Assembly: GCA_022428005.1 (NCBI GenBank)
Contig: JAKMDI010000012.1
Span: 1 to 64,000 of the forward strand
Reading direction: 5' to 3'
DNA length: 64,000 nucleotides
Origin: Flavobacteriaceae bacterium
GTDB lineage: Bacteria > Bacteroidota > Bacteroidia > Flavobacteriales > Flavobacteriaceae
Shown: positions 1 through 8,291 of the stretch, one piece after another
Layout of the letters: every line of letters begins with the position of its first letter
Position numbering within the stretch: the first letter of the stretch is position 1
Made by a program: the position numbers and the translations under genes
Notes under the pieces: generated by a model
Told to the model about the DNA's origin: nothing
Seen by the model: only the letters and a program-made list of their open reading frames with translations
The model's database searches: none

Positions 1-194
1 AAGAGTACCAAACTTCAAAAATAATTGCAACATAACCCACGGAACCTTCAGTTAATCCCTCAAACAGTTAAGTTTTAGGAATTATTAGAGTTTTGTAGAC
101 TATAATCGTTCAGTTTTCTAAAAAAAATCATAAAACATTCATTTGTAATGCTATGGAGATTTTTTAAGAGAGGACGGCGGGATTACCCTTTGGG

Positions 195-212
195 TTTTCC
201 CTTGTTTCCCTT
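195..212 (+). repeat. Tandem 9-bp direct repeat in the left flank
   Basis: TTTTCCCTT (195-203) is followed directly by GTTTCCCTT (204-212), with one mismatch. Such paired short repeats near an integration site can be arm-type sites for a tyrosine recombinase, but no integrase gene is visible in the window, so that role is inferred only. Confidence 0.4.
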
Positions 213-262
213 TTAGGAAATACAGCAAAAAGTGCTTACAGCCTTTCGTGTATAAAAACAAC

Positions 263-295
263 AAAGCCCTCACAAATAAATTTGTAGGGCTTTTT
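263..295 (+). terminator. Strong intrinsic terminator hairpin in the left flank
   Basis: AAAGCCCT (263-270) pairs with AGGGCTTT (286-293), and ACAAAT (272-277) pairs with ATTTGT (280-285) above it, with one bulged C and a two-base loop. A T-run follows on the plus strand and an A-rich stretch precedes it, so it could act in both directions. No gene ending next to it is seen in the window; it may close a transcript coming from the left. Between 1 and 581 no other feature is evident besides the repeats and the tRNA-like segment listed separately. Confidence 0.7.
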
Positions 296-412
296 ATGAA
301 TTTATCCACAGCTAGCCCCTGTTTCAATAGAAAAAACCATTCTACAAAACCCACCCCACCATCAGGTATTTAGACAGTAAGGAAAGTTTTTAGGTTTTAA
401 AAAAGGTAGATT

Positions 413-432
413 TGTTGCCAATATGTTGCCAA
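413..432 (+). repeat. TGTTGCCAA direct repeats one helical turn apart
   Basis: Two exact copies of TGTTGCCAA lie at 413-421 and 424-432, start to start 11 bp, so they face the same side of the helix. They sit about 60 bp left of a tRNA-3'-end-like segment. That arrangement suits recombinase or accessory-factor binding sites of an integrated element; the function is inference. Confidence 0.45.
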
Positions 433-490
433 AATAAAGCTGTAAGAATCTTAAGTTATTGTTTTATAGTAGTTTAAAATTTTTAGAAGT

Positions 491-507
491 ACTCCTGTCG
501 GAGCTAC
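491..507 (+). other. tRNA 3'-end-like segment, possible attachment site
   Basis: The segment ACTCCTGTCGGAGCTAC, followed by AAAA, reads like the 3' strand of a T-stem plus acceptor stem of a tRNA, but no 5' tRNA half precedes it. It also forms a small CTCC/GGAG hairpin by itself. Tyrosine recombinases often leave such a copy of the tRNA 3' end where an element joins the chromosome. If so, the element lies to the left and the intact tRNA is outside the window. Chance similarity is possible. Confidence 0.4.
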
Positions 508-581
508 AAAATAAAGAATTCAGAAATAAATGCAATTTGTCTTTTGATCCTTGTGTTTAATATTAAATTTACGTTTTAATT

Positions 582-1319
582 ATGCTTACACCGGAAGAAA
601 AAAAATTCCTTGAGGAAAATGGGTATGTAAATTTAGGAGTGCTCCTGAGTGATTCGGAGCTGGAGCTTGTGAATGCACGAATGGAGGCTTTAAAAGAAAT
701 AGAGGGTGAGAATGCCGGTCAAGAATTGGTGGCCTCCAAATACATCAGGCACCCCAAGGAGGAAGGTGCTGATCGATTGGCCGATTTGGTCAACAAAGGA
801 GAAGTATTTGATGTATTCTACACCCATCCCAAAGTATTGGCGGGGGTTGCCTCCGTTTTGGGCTCTGCTTTTAAATTGTCTTCCCTCAACTATCGTGCAG
901 CAAAACCAGGCATGGGGCATCAGAAACTCCATGTGGACTGGGGAAACTCAGTGGTAAACAACAACTATAAGGTCTGTAACAGCATTTGGCTTTTAGATGA
1001 ATTCACACAGGAAAACGGATCCACTCGGATTGTGCCAAAATCACATAAATTCAATCTCCTGCCCGATCAAGCACTCGAAAACCCCTTTGCTGAACATCCT
1101 GACGAAATCCGAATCACAGGTCCAGCGGGATCGGTATTTATTTTTAATTCCCATGTTTGGCACGGTGGAACCACCAACCACACTCAGGCAGACCGCAGAA
1201 GTATCCACAGTTATTTTTGCACTCGAGAACAGCCTCAGCAAATCAACCAAGCACAATACATCACCAAAAAAACTGCCCAAAGAATTGGAAAAAAGGGCAG
1301 GTATATTTTAGACGTTTGA
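582..1319 (+). CDS. Phytanoyl-CoA dioxygenase (PhyH) family protein
   Basis: This 245-residue cytosolic protein has the Fe(II)/2-oxoglutarate oxygenase pattern of the PhyH family: an H-x-D pair (H117, D119, in a segment reading LHVDWGN), a distal histidine at H194 in HVWHGG, and arginines at 205-206 that could bind 2-oxoglutarate. No signal peptide is seen. It is the first gene of a tight plus-strand operon; the zinc dehydrogenase starts 4 bases after its stop and a YiaK-like dehydrogenase follows. In this setting it probably oxidises or demethylates a sugar-acid or other small molecule from the glycan, but the substrate cannot be read from the sequence. The oxygenase family is fairly sure, the role is open. 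Confidence 0.8.
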   Translation: MLTPEEKKFLEENGYVNLGVLLSDSELELVNARMEALKEIEGENAGQELVASKYIRHPKEEGADRLADLVNKGEVFDVFYTHPKVLAGVASVLGSAFKLSSLNYRAAKPGMGHQKLHVDWGNSVVNNNYKVCNSIWLLDEFTQENGSTRIVPKSHKFNLLPDQALENPFAEHPDEIRITGPAGSVFIFNSHVWHGGTTNHTQADRRSIHSYFCTREQPQQINQAQYITKKTAQRIGKKGRYILDV

Positions 1320-1323
1320 CACC

Positions 1324-2349
1324 ATGATAAACAAACATATTGTACTCCATAAACCTGGAAAATTTGAATACAAAGAAAACGACATTGATATAAAATTATC
1401 GGAGGGTGAGGCCTTGATACAAATAAAAAAAATTGGAGTTTGTGGGACTGATTATCACGCATTCAAAGGCAACCAACCTTTTTTTTCTTACCCCAGGGTG
1501 CTGGGTCATGAGTTGGGTGCCGAAATCATCCAGTTGCATTCCGCCACTGAGTCCCACAAAATCGGGGATCGTGTTGCTGTAGAGCCCTATCTTAACTGCG
1601 GTAAATGTCAGCCGTGTAGAAATAATAAAAGCAATTGTTGTGAACAATTAAAAGTCCTTGGCGTTCATGTGGATGGGGGCATGGCCAGCTTCCTCAAGGT
1701 ACCCGTAAATAAACTACACCGTTCCTCCTTGCTGAGTTTCGAACATTTGGCTACCATTGAATTTTTGGGGATTGGCGCCCACGCTGTGGAAAGAGCCGAA
1801 ATTAAAAAGGGGAGTACCGCCCTGGTGATTGGAGCGGGTCCCATTGGACTCTCCGTGGTGCAATTTGCCAAGCTAAAAGGAATCAAAGTGGTGGTAATGG
1901 ATTTTAATAAAAATCGCCTAAAGTTTGCCGAATCTCAGCTAGAAGCGGATCATACTATTTGTCCCGACCAGGATTTTTCTGCAGATAATCTCAGGGAAAT
2001 ATTGAATGGAGACCTCCCTGATGTAGTTTTCGATGCTACTGGCAATAAAGCCTCAATGGAAAACGCCTTAAATTTTGTATGCTCTGGAGGTAAACTGATT
2101 TATGTGGGGTTATTTATCGGTGATGTTCAATTTCACGATCCACTGTTTCATAAAAATGAAATAACGCTGATGGCGACAAGAAATGCCCTGCCCTCCGAAT
2201 TTCAAAAAATCATTTCTTTGATGGAGCAAAATAAAATCGATATCAACCAATGGATCACCCACAGATGTAATTTTAAAGAATTCCCGAATACCATCGAGAA
2301 ATGGATTGATCCAGACCAAATGGCAATCAAGGGAATGATTTCCGTTTAA
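1324..2349 (+). CDS. Zinc-dependent sugar (acid) dehydrogenase, MDR family
   Basis: The 341-residue protein is a medium-chain zinc dehydrogenase. Catalytic zinc ligands are C40 (VCGTD), H62 and E63 (GHE); structural zinc cysteines are C92, C95, C98 and C106; the nucleotide-binding GAGPIG motif is at 170-175. By eye it belongs with RspB/LgoD-type enzymes, which oxidise L-galactonate, L-gulonate or similar aldonates at C5. It lies between the PhyH oxygenase and a YiaK-like dehydrogenase in one operon, which supports a role in oxidising a uronate-derived aldonate. L-threonine or sorbitol dehydrogenase activity is the main alternative. Confidence 0.85.
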   Translation: MINKHIVLHKPGKFEYKENDIDIKLSEGEALIQIKKIGVCGTDYHAFKGNQPFFSYPRVLGHELGAEIIQLHSATESHKIGDRVAVEPYLNCGKCQPCRNNKSNCCEQLKVLGVHVDGGMASFLKVPVNKLHRSSLLSFEHLATIEFLGIGAHAVERAEIKKGSTALVIGAGPIGLSVVQFAKLKGIKVVVMDFNKNRLKFAESQLEADHTICPDQDFSADNLREILNGDLPDVVFDATGNKASMENALNFVCSGGKLIYVGLFIGDVQFHDPLFHKNEITLMATRNALPSEFQKIISLMEQNKIDINQWITHRCNFKEFPNTIEKWIDPDQMAIKGMISV

Positions 2350-2369
2350 CCCTATAGAATTGTTGTATA

Positions 2370-3386
2370 ATGAGCGCTATCAAAACCATCCGTATTTCTC
2401 CCCAAGAAATGAAATCAACCTTTATTAAAAAATTAATGGTCTTTGATTTTTCAGCAGAAGATGCTGAAAAATGCGCGACTATATTCACCGAAAACAGCTT
2501 GGACGGTGTTTACTCTCACGGGGTGAACAGATTTCCAAGGTTCGTTGATTACTTAAAAAGAGGTTTGGTGCTTCCTAAAAACAAACCCCAGCTTAAAAAA
2601 CAAATGGGCGTTATAGAGCAATGGGATGGCGCCATGGGTGCAGGCCCTCTAAATGCCTTTTTTGCAACAAACAGGGCCCTGGAACTGGCCGAAGAAAATG
2701 GGATGGGCTGTATCGCGCTTTCTAATACCAACCACTGGATGCGCGGGGGGTACTATGGCTGGCAAGCTGCAAAAAAAGGATACCTCTATATTGGGTGGAC
2801 CAACACCACCGCAATCATGCCTGCCTGGGGGGCCCAAGATTCTAAACTGGGGAACAATCCATTGGTTATGGGTATTCCTTACAGAAAGGAAGCAATAGTT
2901 TTGGACATGTCGATGTCTCAATTTTCTTATGGTGCCATGGAATTGGCCTCCTTAAAAAATCAAAAATTGCCTGTCACAGGAGGCTATGATTCTGATGGGA
3001 ATCTAACGGATGATCCCGACGCCATCCTTCAATCACTTAGAACACTGCCCGTTGGATTTTGGAAAGGTTCAGGCCTATCTTTTGTATTGGATGTTATGGC
3101 CGCCATTTTATCGGATGGATTGGCAGTTCACCAAGTTGCTCAAAAAGAAGAAGAAATATCTTGTTCCCAAATTTTTATAACAATCAACCCCAAAAAGTTG
3201 GCCGGCTATGATCAAAAGGATACCGCAATTGATGAGATTGTTAAAGATCTAAAATCCTCTATGCCAATGGACGAAATGTCTAAAATGAGATATCCAGGGG
3301 AGCGCGCAGTGGAATCCAGGAAAGAGAATACAGAAAAAGGGATTCCTGTTTTGGCCGCTGTTTGGGACGATATTCTTCATTTATAG
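2370..3386 (+). CDS. yiaK: 3-dehydro-L-gulonate 2-dehydrogenase (YiaK-like)
   Basis: This 338-residue protein belongs to the LDH2/MDH2 (YlbC/YiaK) oxidoreductase family, a NAD(P)-dependent fold unrelated to classical lactate dehydrogenase. The SHGVNRFPRF segment (49-58), NHWMRGGYYGWQ (121-132), the WTN and MPAWGA stretches and VLDMSMSQFSYG match what I remember of E. coli YiaK almost throughout, including its length. YiaK interconverts 2,3-diketo-L-gulonate and 3-dehydro-L-gulonate. It ends the PhyH-dehydrogenase operon, 20 bases after the previous stop. Here it probably acts on a keto-aldonate derived from the glycan; the exact substrate may differ from that of E. coli. Confidence 0.88.
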   Translation: MSAIKTIRISPQEMKSTFIKKLMVFDFSAEDAEKCATIFTENSLDGVYSHGVNRFPRFVDYLKRGLVLPKNKPQLKKQMGVIEQWDGAMGAGPLNAFFATNRALELAEENGMGCIALSNTNHWMRGGYYGWQAAKKGYLYIGWTNTTAIMPAWGAQDSKLGNNPLVMGIPYRKEAIVLDMSMSQFSYGAMELASLKNQKLPVTGGYDSDGNLTDDPDAILQSLRTLPVGFWKGSGLSFVLDVMAAILSDGLAVHQVAQKEEEISCSQIFITINPKKLAGYDQKDTAIDEIVKDLKSSMPMDEMSKMRYPGERAVESRKENTEKGIPVLAAVWDDILHL

Positions 3387-3570
3387 ACCAAACTAACAGT
3401 TTTATCAAGCAAGCTCTCCTTGTTTAAAACGTATTCGTCAATTTTCTTATTTTAGAATTAAATCCGATTAATCAGGAAGTGAAAGCACTACAATACCAAT
3501 GATAACTCCTGCTTAAAGCTAAGCTAGTTAAATAAAAACTTCAAAAAGAAGAGGTAACAAAACCACATAA

Positions 3571-3606
3571 AAAACCCCCATTCTGAAGAATCAGGATGGG
3601 GGTTTT
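3571..3606 (-). terminator. Terminator between yiaK and susD
   Basis: AAAACCCCCAT (3571-3581) pairs with ATGGGGGTTTT (3596-3606), and CTGA (3583-3586) pairs with TCAG (3591-3594), with a T-G wobble between and an AGAA loop. The A-run before it gives a T-run on the minus strand, so it terminates susD, whose stop is 8 bases away. It may also stop the plus-strand yiaK operon. Confidence 0.85.
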
Positions 3607-3613
3607 GTTAAAA

Positions 3614-5083
3614 TTAGTATCCTGGGTTCTGTTCCAGTGAGGTATTTGAATCTAGTTCTTGTTCGGGGATCGGAAACAATACATGGTGTGGCTGAGCATT
3701 TGTTTTACCTCTTGCTTGGGCCCCACTAATAAAACTTCCGTGTCGAATAAGGGATCTTCTTCTATGCCCTTCAGCATGGAACTCCCAACCCCTTTCAACA
3801 AGAATTTGATCTCTCAAGGATTCCTTAGTAGCAAAATCCGCTAAGTTGTAATCAGGAGCATTAGATCTTCTTCTAACCTCATTTAATAAATCTATTGATT
3901 CCTGGTTTGGTCCACTCAATTCGTTTAGAGCTTCTGCCCTGTTGATCAATACCTCTGCATACCTGAGAATGGGCATGTCATTTCCATGCCGTGAACCCAG
4001 TCCATTAGGGTCTGGAGTAAACTTAACTGGTCTTGGGTATTTCTTTTCTACACCAGCAGTAATGGGGTCATTCATTAAATCAACCAATACTCCTCCTTTG
4101 TTGACATATTGTTTTAGAATCCAACCGTATTTTCCATTTGGTGGATCATACTCGTTGGCGCGCTGGTCATCTGCATGAAAAGAATTGACAAACCATCTCC
4201 AAAGCTGAAACTGAGCACCGTAATTAACTTGTCCTGTTTGATATCCAACAGGATAAGCATGTGGTGTATAGTTCCATGCCAATGCTTGAATTGGAGCAGT
4301 TGCTAATGAACCAAAAACAAAAATCATTTCAGCATTTCCTTCATTTTCAACAGCAAATACTCCCTCTACATTGGGGAATAGACTGTGTTTTCCGAGATCA
4401 ATTACATCCTTGTTGATGTCCGCTGCTTTCTGCCATTGTTTGGTGTCTAAATAAAATCGACCCAATAGTGTTAATGCAGCAGATCTAGTGGCTTTACCAT
4501 ATACTTCCGGTTCAACAGGAAGGTTTTGAGCAGCACTCATTAATTCACTTTCAATAAATGCCCTTGTCTCAGCATCACTTGCTCGGGAAGGTGTAAGATC
4601 TAGTTCACCAGAGGTGATTAGCGGTAATCTTCCGAAAAAGTCATATAGGTTTACATAATTGTAAGCTCTTAAAAAAGTAGCCTCTGCCTTAAGAGAAGCA
4701 ACTTTTGCCGCTGACAGTGAAGTTACGTTATCGATATTATCCAATATTGAGTTGGCAACACCAATCGCTGAATATCGATCTCTCCAAGTATCCCTGAAGA
4801 AATTATTACTTTCATTCCAATTGAATTCTGCAAAAGTAGCTGCAGGTGCAGCATATCCTCCACCTCTTTCGAGCATCAAATCTGCAGTCCACTCTCCATA
4901 AGTAAACCATTCTTCTCTATAATCGGGTCTTGATTGTCTGTAGGCAGCAGTCAAAGTAGCGTTAATACCACTTTCACTGGCCAAAAATGCATCTGGTGCG
5001 TATTGGGTAAATACTTCTTCCTCCAGGAAATCTGAGCAAGAAAAAGTAATTAAACCAATTAAAATTAAAATATATTTTTTCAT
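3614..5083 (-). CDS. SusD/RagB family glycan-binding lipoprotein
   Basis: This 489-residue protein has a lipoprotein signal peptide ending in LITFSC (C16) and the SusD pattern: an N-terminal region rich in helices (TPR-like), NSILDNIDN, and a C-terminal RagB domain with PILRYAEVLINRAEALNEL and RDQILVERGWEFHAEGHRR. SusD proteins sit on the cell surface and lid the SusC channel to capture oligosaccharides. It lies 12 bases after the susC stop on the same strand and ends at a strong terminator. The ligand is inferred from neighbours to be a sulfated uronic-acid glycan. Confidence 0.95.
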   Translation of the reverse strand: MKKYILILIGLITFSCSDFLEEEVFTQYAPDAFLASESGINATLTAAYRQSRPDYREEWFTYGEWTADLMLERGGGYAAPAATFAEFNWNESNNFFRDTWRDRYSAIGVANSILDNIDNVTSLSAAKVASLKAEATFLRAYNYVNLYDFFGRLPLITSGELDLTPSRASDAETRAFIESELMSAAQNLPVEPEVYGKATRSAALTLLGRFYLDTKQWQKAADINKDVIDLGKHSLFPNVEGVFAVENEGNAEMIFVFGSLATAPIQALAWNYTPHAYPVGYQTGQVNYGAQFQLWRWFVNSFHADDQRANEYDPPNGKYGWILKQYVNKGGVLVDLMNDPITAGVEKKYPRPVKFTPDPNGLGSRHGNDMPILRYAEVLINRAEALNELSGPNQESIDLLNEVRRRSNAPDYNLADFATKESLRDQILVERGWEFHAEGHRRRSLIRHGSFISGAQARGKTNAQPHHVLFPIPEQELDSNTSLEQNPGY

Positions 5084-5095
5084 CTTTTTTGGTGT

Positions 5096-8000
5096 TTAAA
5101 AGTTCAACTTACATCCTATCCTGATTACCCTGGCTAATGGATAATTCGCGAAATCTGCTCTGGAAATACCTGTTCCATCCGAGTTTCCGTCTGGATCAAA
5201 ACCAATGTAGTCTGGGGCTACAGTTAGTAGATTCTCTCCTGAGATATAGACATTTCCTGAATTGATAAAATCAACATTATCTAAAGGTAAATTATAGTTT
5301 AATGTGATATTTTTGATCCTCATAAATGATGCGTCTTGAACGGTATAGGTATTTACTTTGTTGGTACCGTCTGAGTATGAAGTGTAATTTACTCCTGAAG
5401 GATATACTGCATCAGTATTAGATGTTGTCCATCGGTCTAAATAATGAATGGCCAAGTGATTTCTTTCCTTGTTGATGGGGTAAAGAGATTCAGCAGCAAG
5501 GTTGCTAAAGTTCTCGATACCTTGAACCCCTTGAATATAAATTTCTAAGGTGAAATCTTTGTATCCTAAACGGTTTGTGATACCATAAGTGAAGTCAGCA
5601 AATGGATCTCCAAGTATGACGCGATCATCACCATCAATTTTGTTATCATTATTTTGATCTCTAAATATTGGATGCCCTGGAAGCGCATTGGGTTGAGCTG
5701 ATCCAGAAATATCATCGCCTTGCTGGAAGATGCCATCCAATTCATACCCATAAAAAGATAAAATTGGAGCGCCAGTTTGAGTTATTCTGTAGTTTCCAGA
5801 AAAACCAAAGCCTCCAGAAATCACCTCAGCTGCGAAACTTGGTAACTCAACAACTTCGTTTTTTAGAAAAGACAACACAATATCTGTATCCCATGTCCAT
5901 TCTTTGTCAACATTTCTTGAGCTAAAAGAAAAATCAACCCCTGAGTTTTTAACCTGACCGAAATTCGTTCTTACGGACGAAAATCCAGTTGTGAGGGGAA
6001 GAGGTTGTTGGAAAAGCTGGTCGTAGGTATTTCTATCAAAATAATCGATACTTCCAGTAAACCTGTTATTTGCCATTGAAAAATCAACACCAATATTTAC
6101 CTCTTTTGTTGTTTCCCATTTCAAATCTTGATTTGCTATTCTTGCAGGCACAGCACCAGAAACGGTTGCACCTCCTAGGATAGCATTACTACCGGCCTGG
6201 AATGTTGTAATGGTTTCAAAGTTTTGAATACCTTGATTTCCAATTTCTCCATAACCTGCTCTGAGTTTAAGTTCACTGAACAATTCATTGTTTTCCATAA
6301 AGGGTTCAGAGGACAGTTTCCATCCTATAGAAGCTGATGGGAATGTAGCGTACTTATATTTTTCAGAAAATCTTGATGTTCCATCTCTTCTTATCGATGC
6401 TGTAAACAAATATTTATCCTTAAAAGAATAATTAAGTCTTGCCAATGAAGATTGCAAGGTGTTCTTAAACTTACCAGATTCAGCATTCAAAGTTTCCGCA
6501 TTACCACTCTGTTGTAAATTTGTTGTGGTCACATGAGATAACATGTCTGAGGCCACAGACTGGTGAAACCTGGTTGTGTTGCTCTCATAAGTAATCCCTC
6601 CCAAGAATTTTAAATTATGATCTCCAAACTCTCTTTCATACTCAGCAAGATATTCAGCAATCCAATAGTTAGATTCACTATTTCGAATGGTCGATCTTCC
6701 ATTGACCCCTCTACCCACTTGAAATTTATCATTTTCATATAAATCCCGTCTGGAGTCAGATAAGTTGGTGCCAAATCTGGCTGTTGCCGTAAGTCCATCG
6801 ATAATCTCATAGTCAACTGAGCCCGTAGCGTATATTCTATTAGTGGACACTTGTTGATCCCACCCTTGAAGTATGGCCTCAGGATTTTCAATGGCTACCA
6901 GTGGATTGACATCGTAGTATCCTTCAGAATTAACTTCAGGCCCTATAGTAGGATCAAAGAGTAATGCTGAAGCTAATAGACCGACATTCTCGTTGGTCCC
7001 TCTACCCATTTTTACATTGTCAATTTCAGATCTATTTATACTTACGTTTAAATTGACATTTAATTTTTCATTGGGAGTGAGGCCGTAATTTATTCGAGCG
7101 TTGTATTTTTTTTCTCCACTTTCTCTTATAACCCCCTCATTGTTTAGGTGGTTAAGAGATACGTAGTAATTGGACGTATCTGATCCCCCCGACATGGTGA
7201 CTTGGTGGTTTTGAACCATGGAACTTCTAAAAATAATATCTTGCCAATCGTATCCTTCACCGATAGCAGAAATATCGGATGGTGTAGAGAGTACATCTCC
7301 TCCTCCTTCTACATTAATATCGCTGAGTACTTTAAGATACTCTCCTCCGTTGAGCATATCCACCCTTTCCTGAACGGATTGAAATCCAAAATAATTTTCG
7401 TAAGAAACGACCATCTCTCCACTTTTACCTCTTTTGGTTGTAATAAGGATAACACCATTTGCAGCACGAGACCCATAAATGGCGGAGGCAGAAGCGTCTT
7501 TAAGTACTTCGATGGACTCAATGTCGTCGGGACTTAAAGCCGTCAGAGAACCTCCAGGAAGACCGTCGATTACAACAAGTACTTGATTACTGGCATTAAT
7601 TGATCCAGCCCCTCGAATTTTAATATCGATCGCGCCACCAGGTGCCGAATCACTTTGACTGATGTGTACACCAGATGCTTTACCATTCAGTAACTGAAGC
7701 GCATTGGTGTTGGCTCCTTTTACGAAATCTTCGCTTTTAACTTGAACAATTGCTCCAGTTAAATCTCTCTTTTGTTGGGATCCATACCCTGTAATTACAA
7801 CCTCATCGAGTTCATTGTCGGGCTGCATACTAAAATTAAAATTAGTTAATCCTGTTACTGTAATTTGCTGTGAAGAGTATCCTACATAGGATATTACAAG
7901 TACAGCATTTTCATCAGTTACCTCAATAGAATAGTTTCCATCAAAATCAGTAACAACTCCATTTTCAGTGTTCATCTCAATGACTGTCGCTCCAGGAAGA

Positions 8001-8104
8001 GGTTGACCCGCTTCGTCAGATATAACTCCATTGATTTGAACCTGTGCAAATCCAATGAAGTTTAATGAAATCATTAAAAACAAACCAAATACATGTTTTT
8101 TCAT
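5096..8104 (-). CDS. SusC/RagA family TonB-linked outer membrane transporter
   Basis: The 1002-residue protein starts with a signal peptide (to FAQ, about residue 21). A carboxypeptidase-regulatory-like domain follows (about 25-100), then a plug domain with the SusC hallmark IESIEVLKDASASAIYGSRA and GVILITTKRG, and then a long 22-strand-type barrel ending in aromatic IGCKLNF. It imports oligosaccharides with energy from TonB. It directly precedes susD. The 187 bases upstream hold AT-rich DNA in which I could not identify a clear TAnnTTTG promoter. Confidence 0.96.
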   Translation of the reverse strand: MKKHVFGLFLMISLNFIGFAQVQINGVISDEAGQPLPGATVIEMNTENGVVTDFDGNYSIEVTDENAVLVISYVGYSSQQITVTGLTNFNFSMQPDNELDEVVITGYGSQQKRDLTGAIVQVKSEDFVKGANTNALQLLNGKASGVHISQSDSAPGGAIDIKIRGAGSINASNQVLVVIDGLPGGSLTALSPDDIESIEVLKDASASAIYGSRAANGVILITTKRGKSGEMVVSYENYFGFQSVQERVDMLNGGEYLKVLSDINVEGGGDVLSTPSDISAIGEGYDWQDIIFRSSMVQNHQVTMSGGSDTSNYYVSLNHLNNEGVIRESGEKKYNARINYGLTPNEKLNVNLNVSINRSEIDNVKMGRGTNENVGLLASALLFDPTIGPEVNSEGYYDVNPLVAIENPEAILQGWDQQVSTNRIYATGSVDYEIIDGLTATARFGTNLSDSRRDLYENDKFQVGRGVNGRSTIRNSESNYWIAEYLAEYEREFGDHNLKFLGGITYESNTTRFHQSVASDMLSHVTTTNLQQSGNAETLNAESGKFKNTLQSSLARLNYSFKDKYLFTASIRRDGTSRFSEKYKYATFPSASIGWKLSSEPFMENNELFSELKLRAGYGEIGNQGIQNFETITTFQAGSNAILGGATVSGAVPARIANQDLKWETTKEVNIGVDFSMANNRFTGSIDYFDRNTYDQLFQQPLPLTTGFSSVRTNFGQVKNSGVDFSFSSRNVDKEWTWDTDIVLSFLKNEVVELPSFAAEVISGGFGFSGNYRITQTGAPILSFYGYELDGIFQQGDDISGSAQPNALPGHPIFRDQNNDNKIDGDDRVILGDPFADFTYGITNRLGYKDFTLEIYIQGVQGIENFSNLAAESLYPINKERNHLAIHYLDRWTTSNTDAVYPSGVNYTSYSDGTNKVNTYTVQDASFMRIKNITLNYNLPLDNVDFINSGNVYISGENLLTVAPDYIGFDPDGNSDGTGISRADFANYPLARVIRIGCKLNF

Positions 8105-8291
8105 AAATTTAAAAGTTGATTGTTTGTTTATTTTAAAATTTTAAATATACAATAAATTCCCCATTAACTTATTGACTATTAAATAGGTAAATTTATTTGA
8201 GACCCTTATTTATAACCGAAAGACGAAATTTTAATTCTCCCCCTTTATATTTTAAAAAAAGTTATAGCAAATAATTTGAATGGATATCTGA

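Noticed and set aside
151-354. 67-codon open frame on the minus strand
   Set aside because: It lies across the terminator hairpin and the TTTCCCTT repeats, has no signal or motif, and seems a by-product of those structures.
7202-7537. 111-codon frame inside susC on the opposite strand
   Set aside because: It is antisense to the plug region of susC, with no promoter or motif; a shadow of the real gene.
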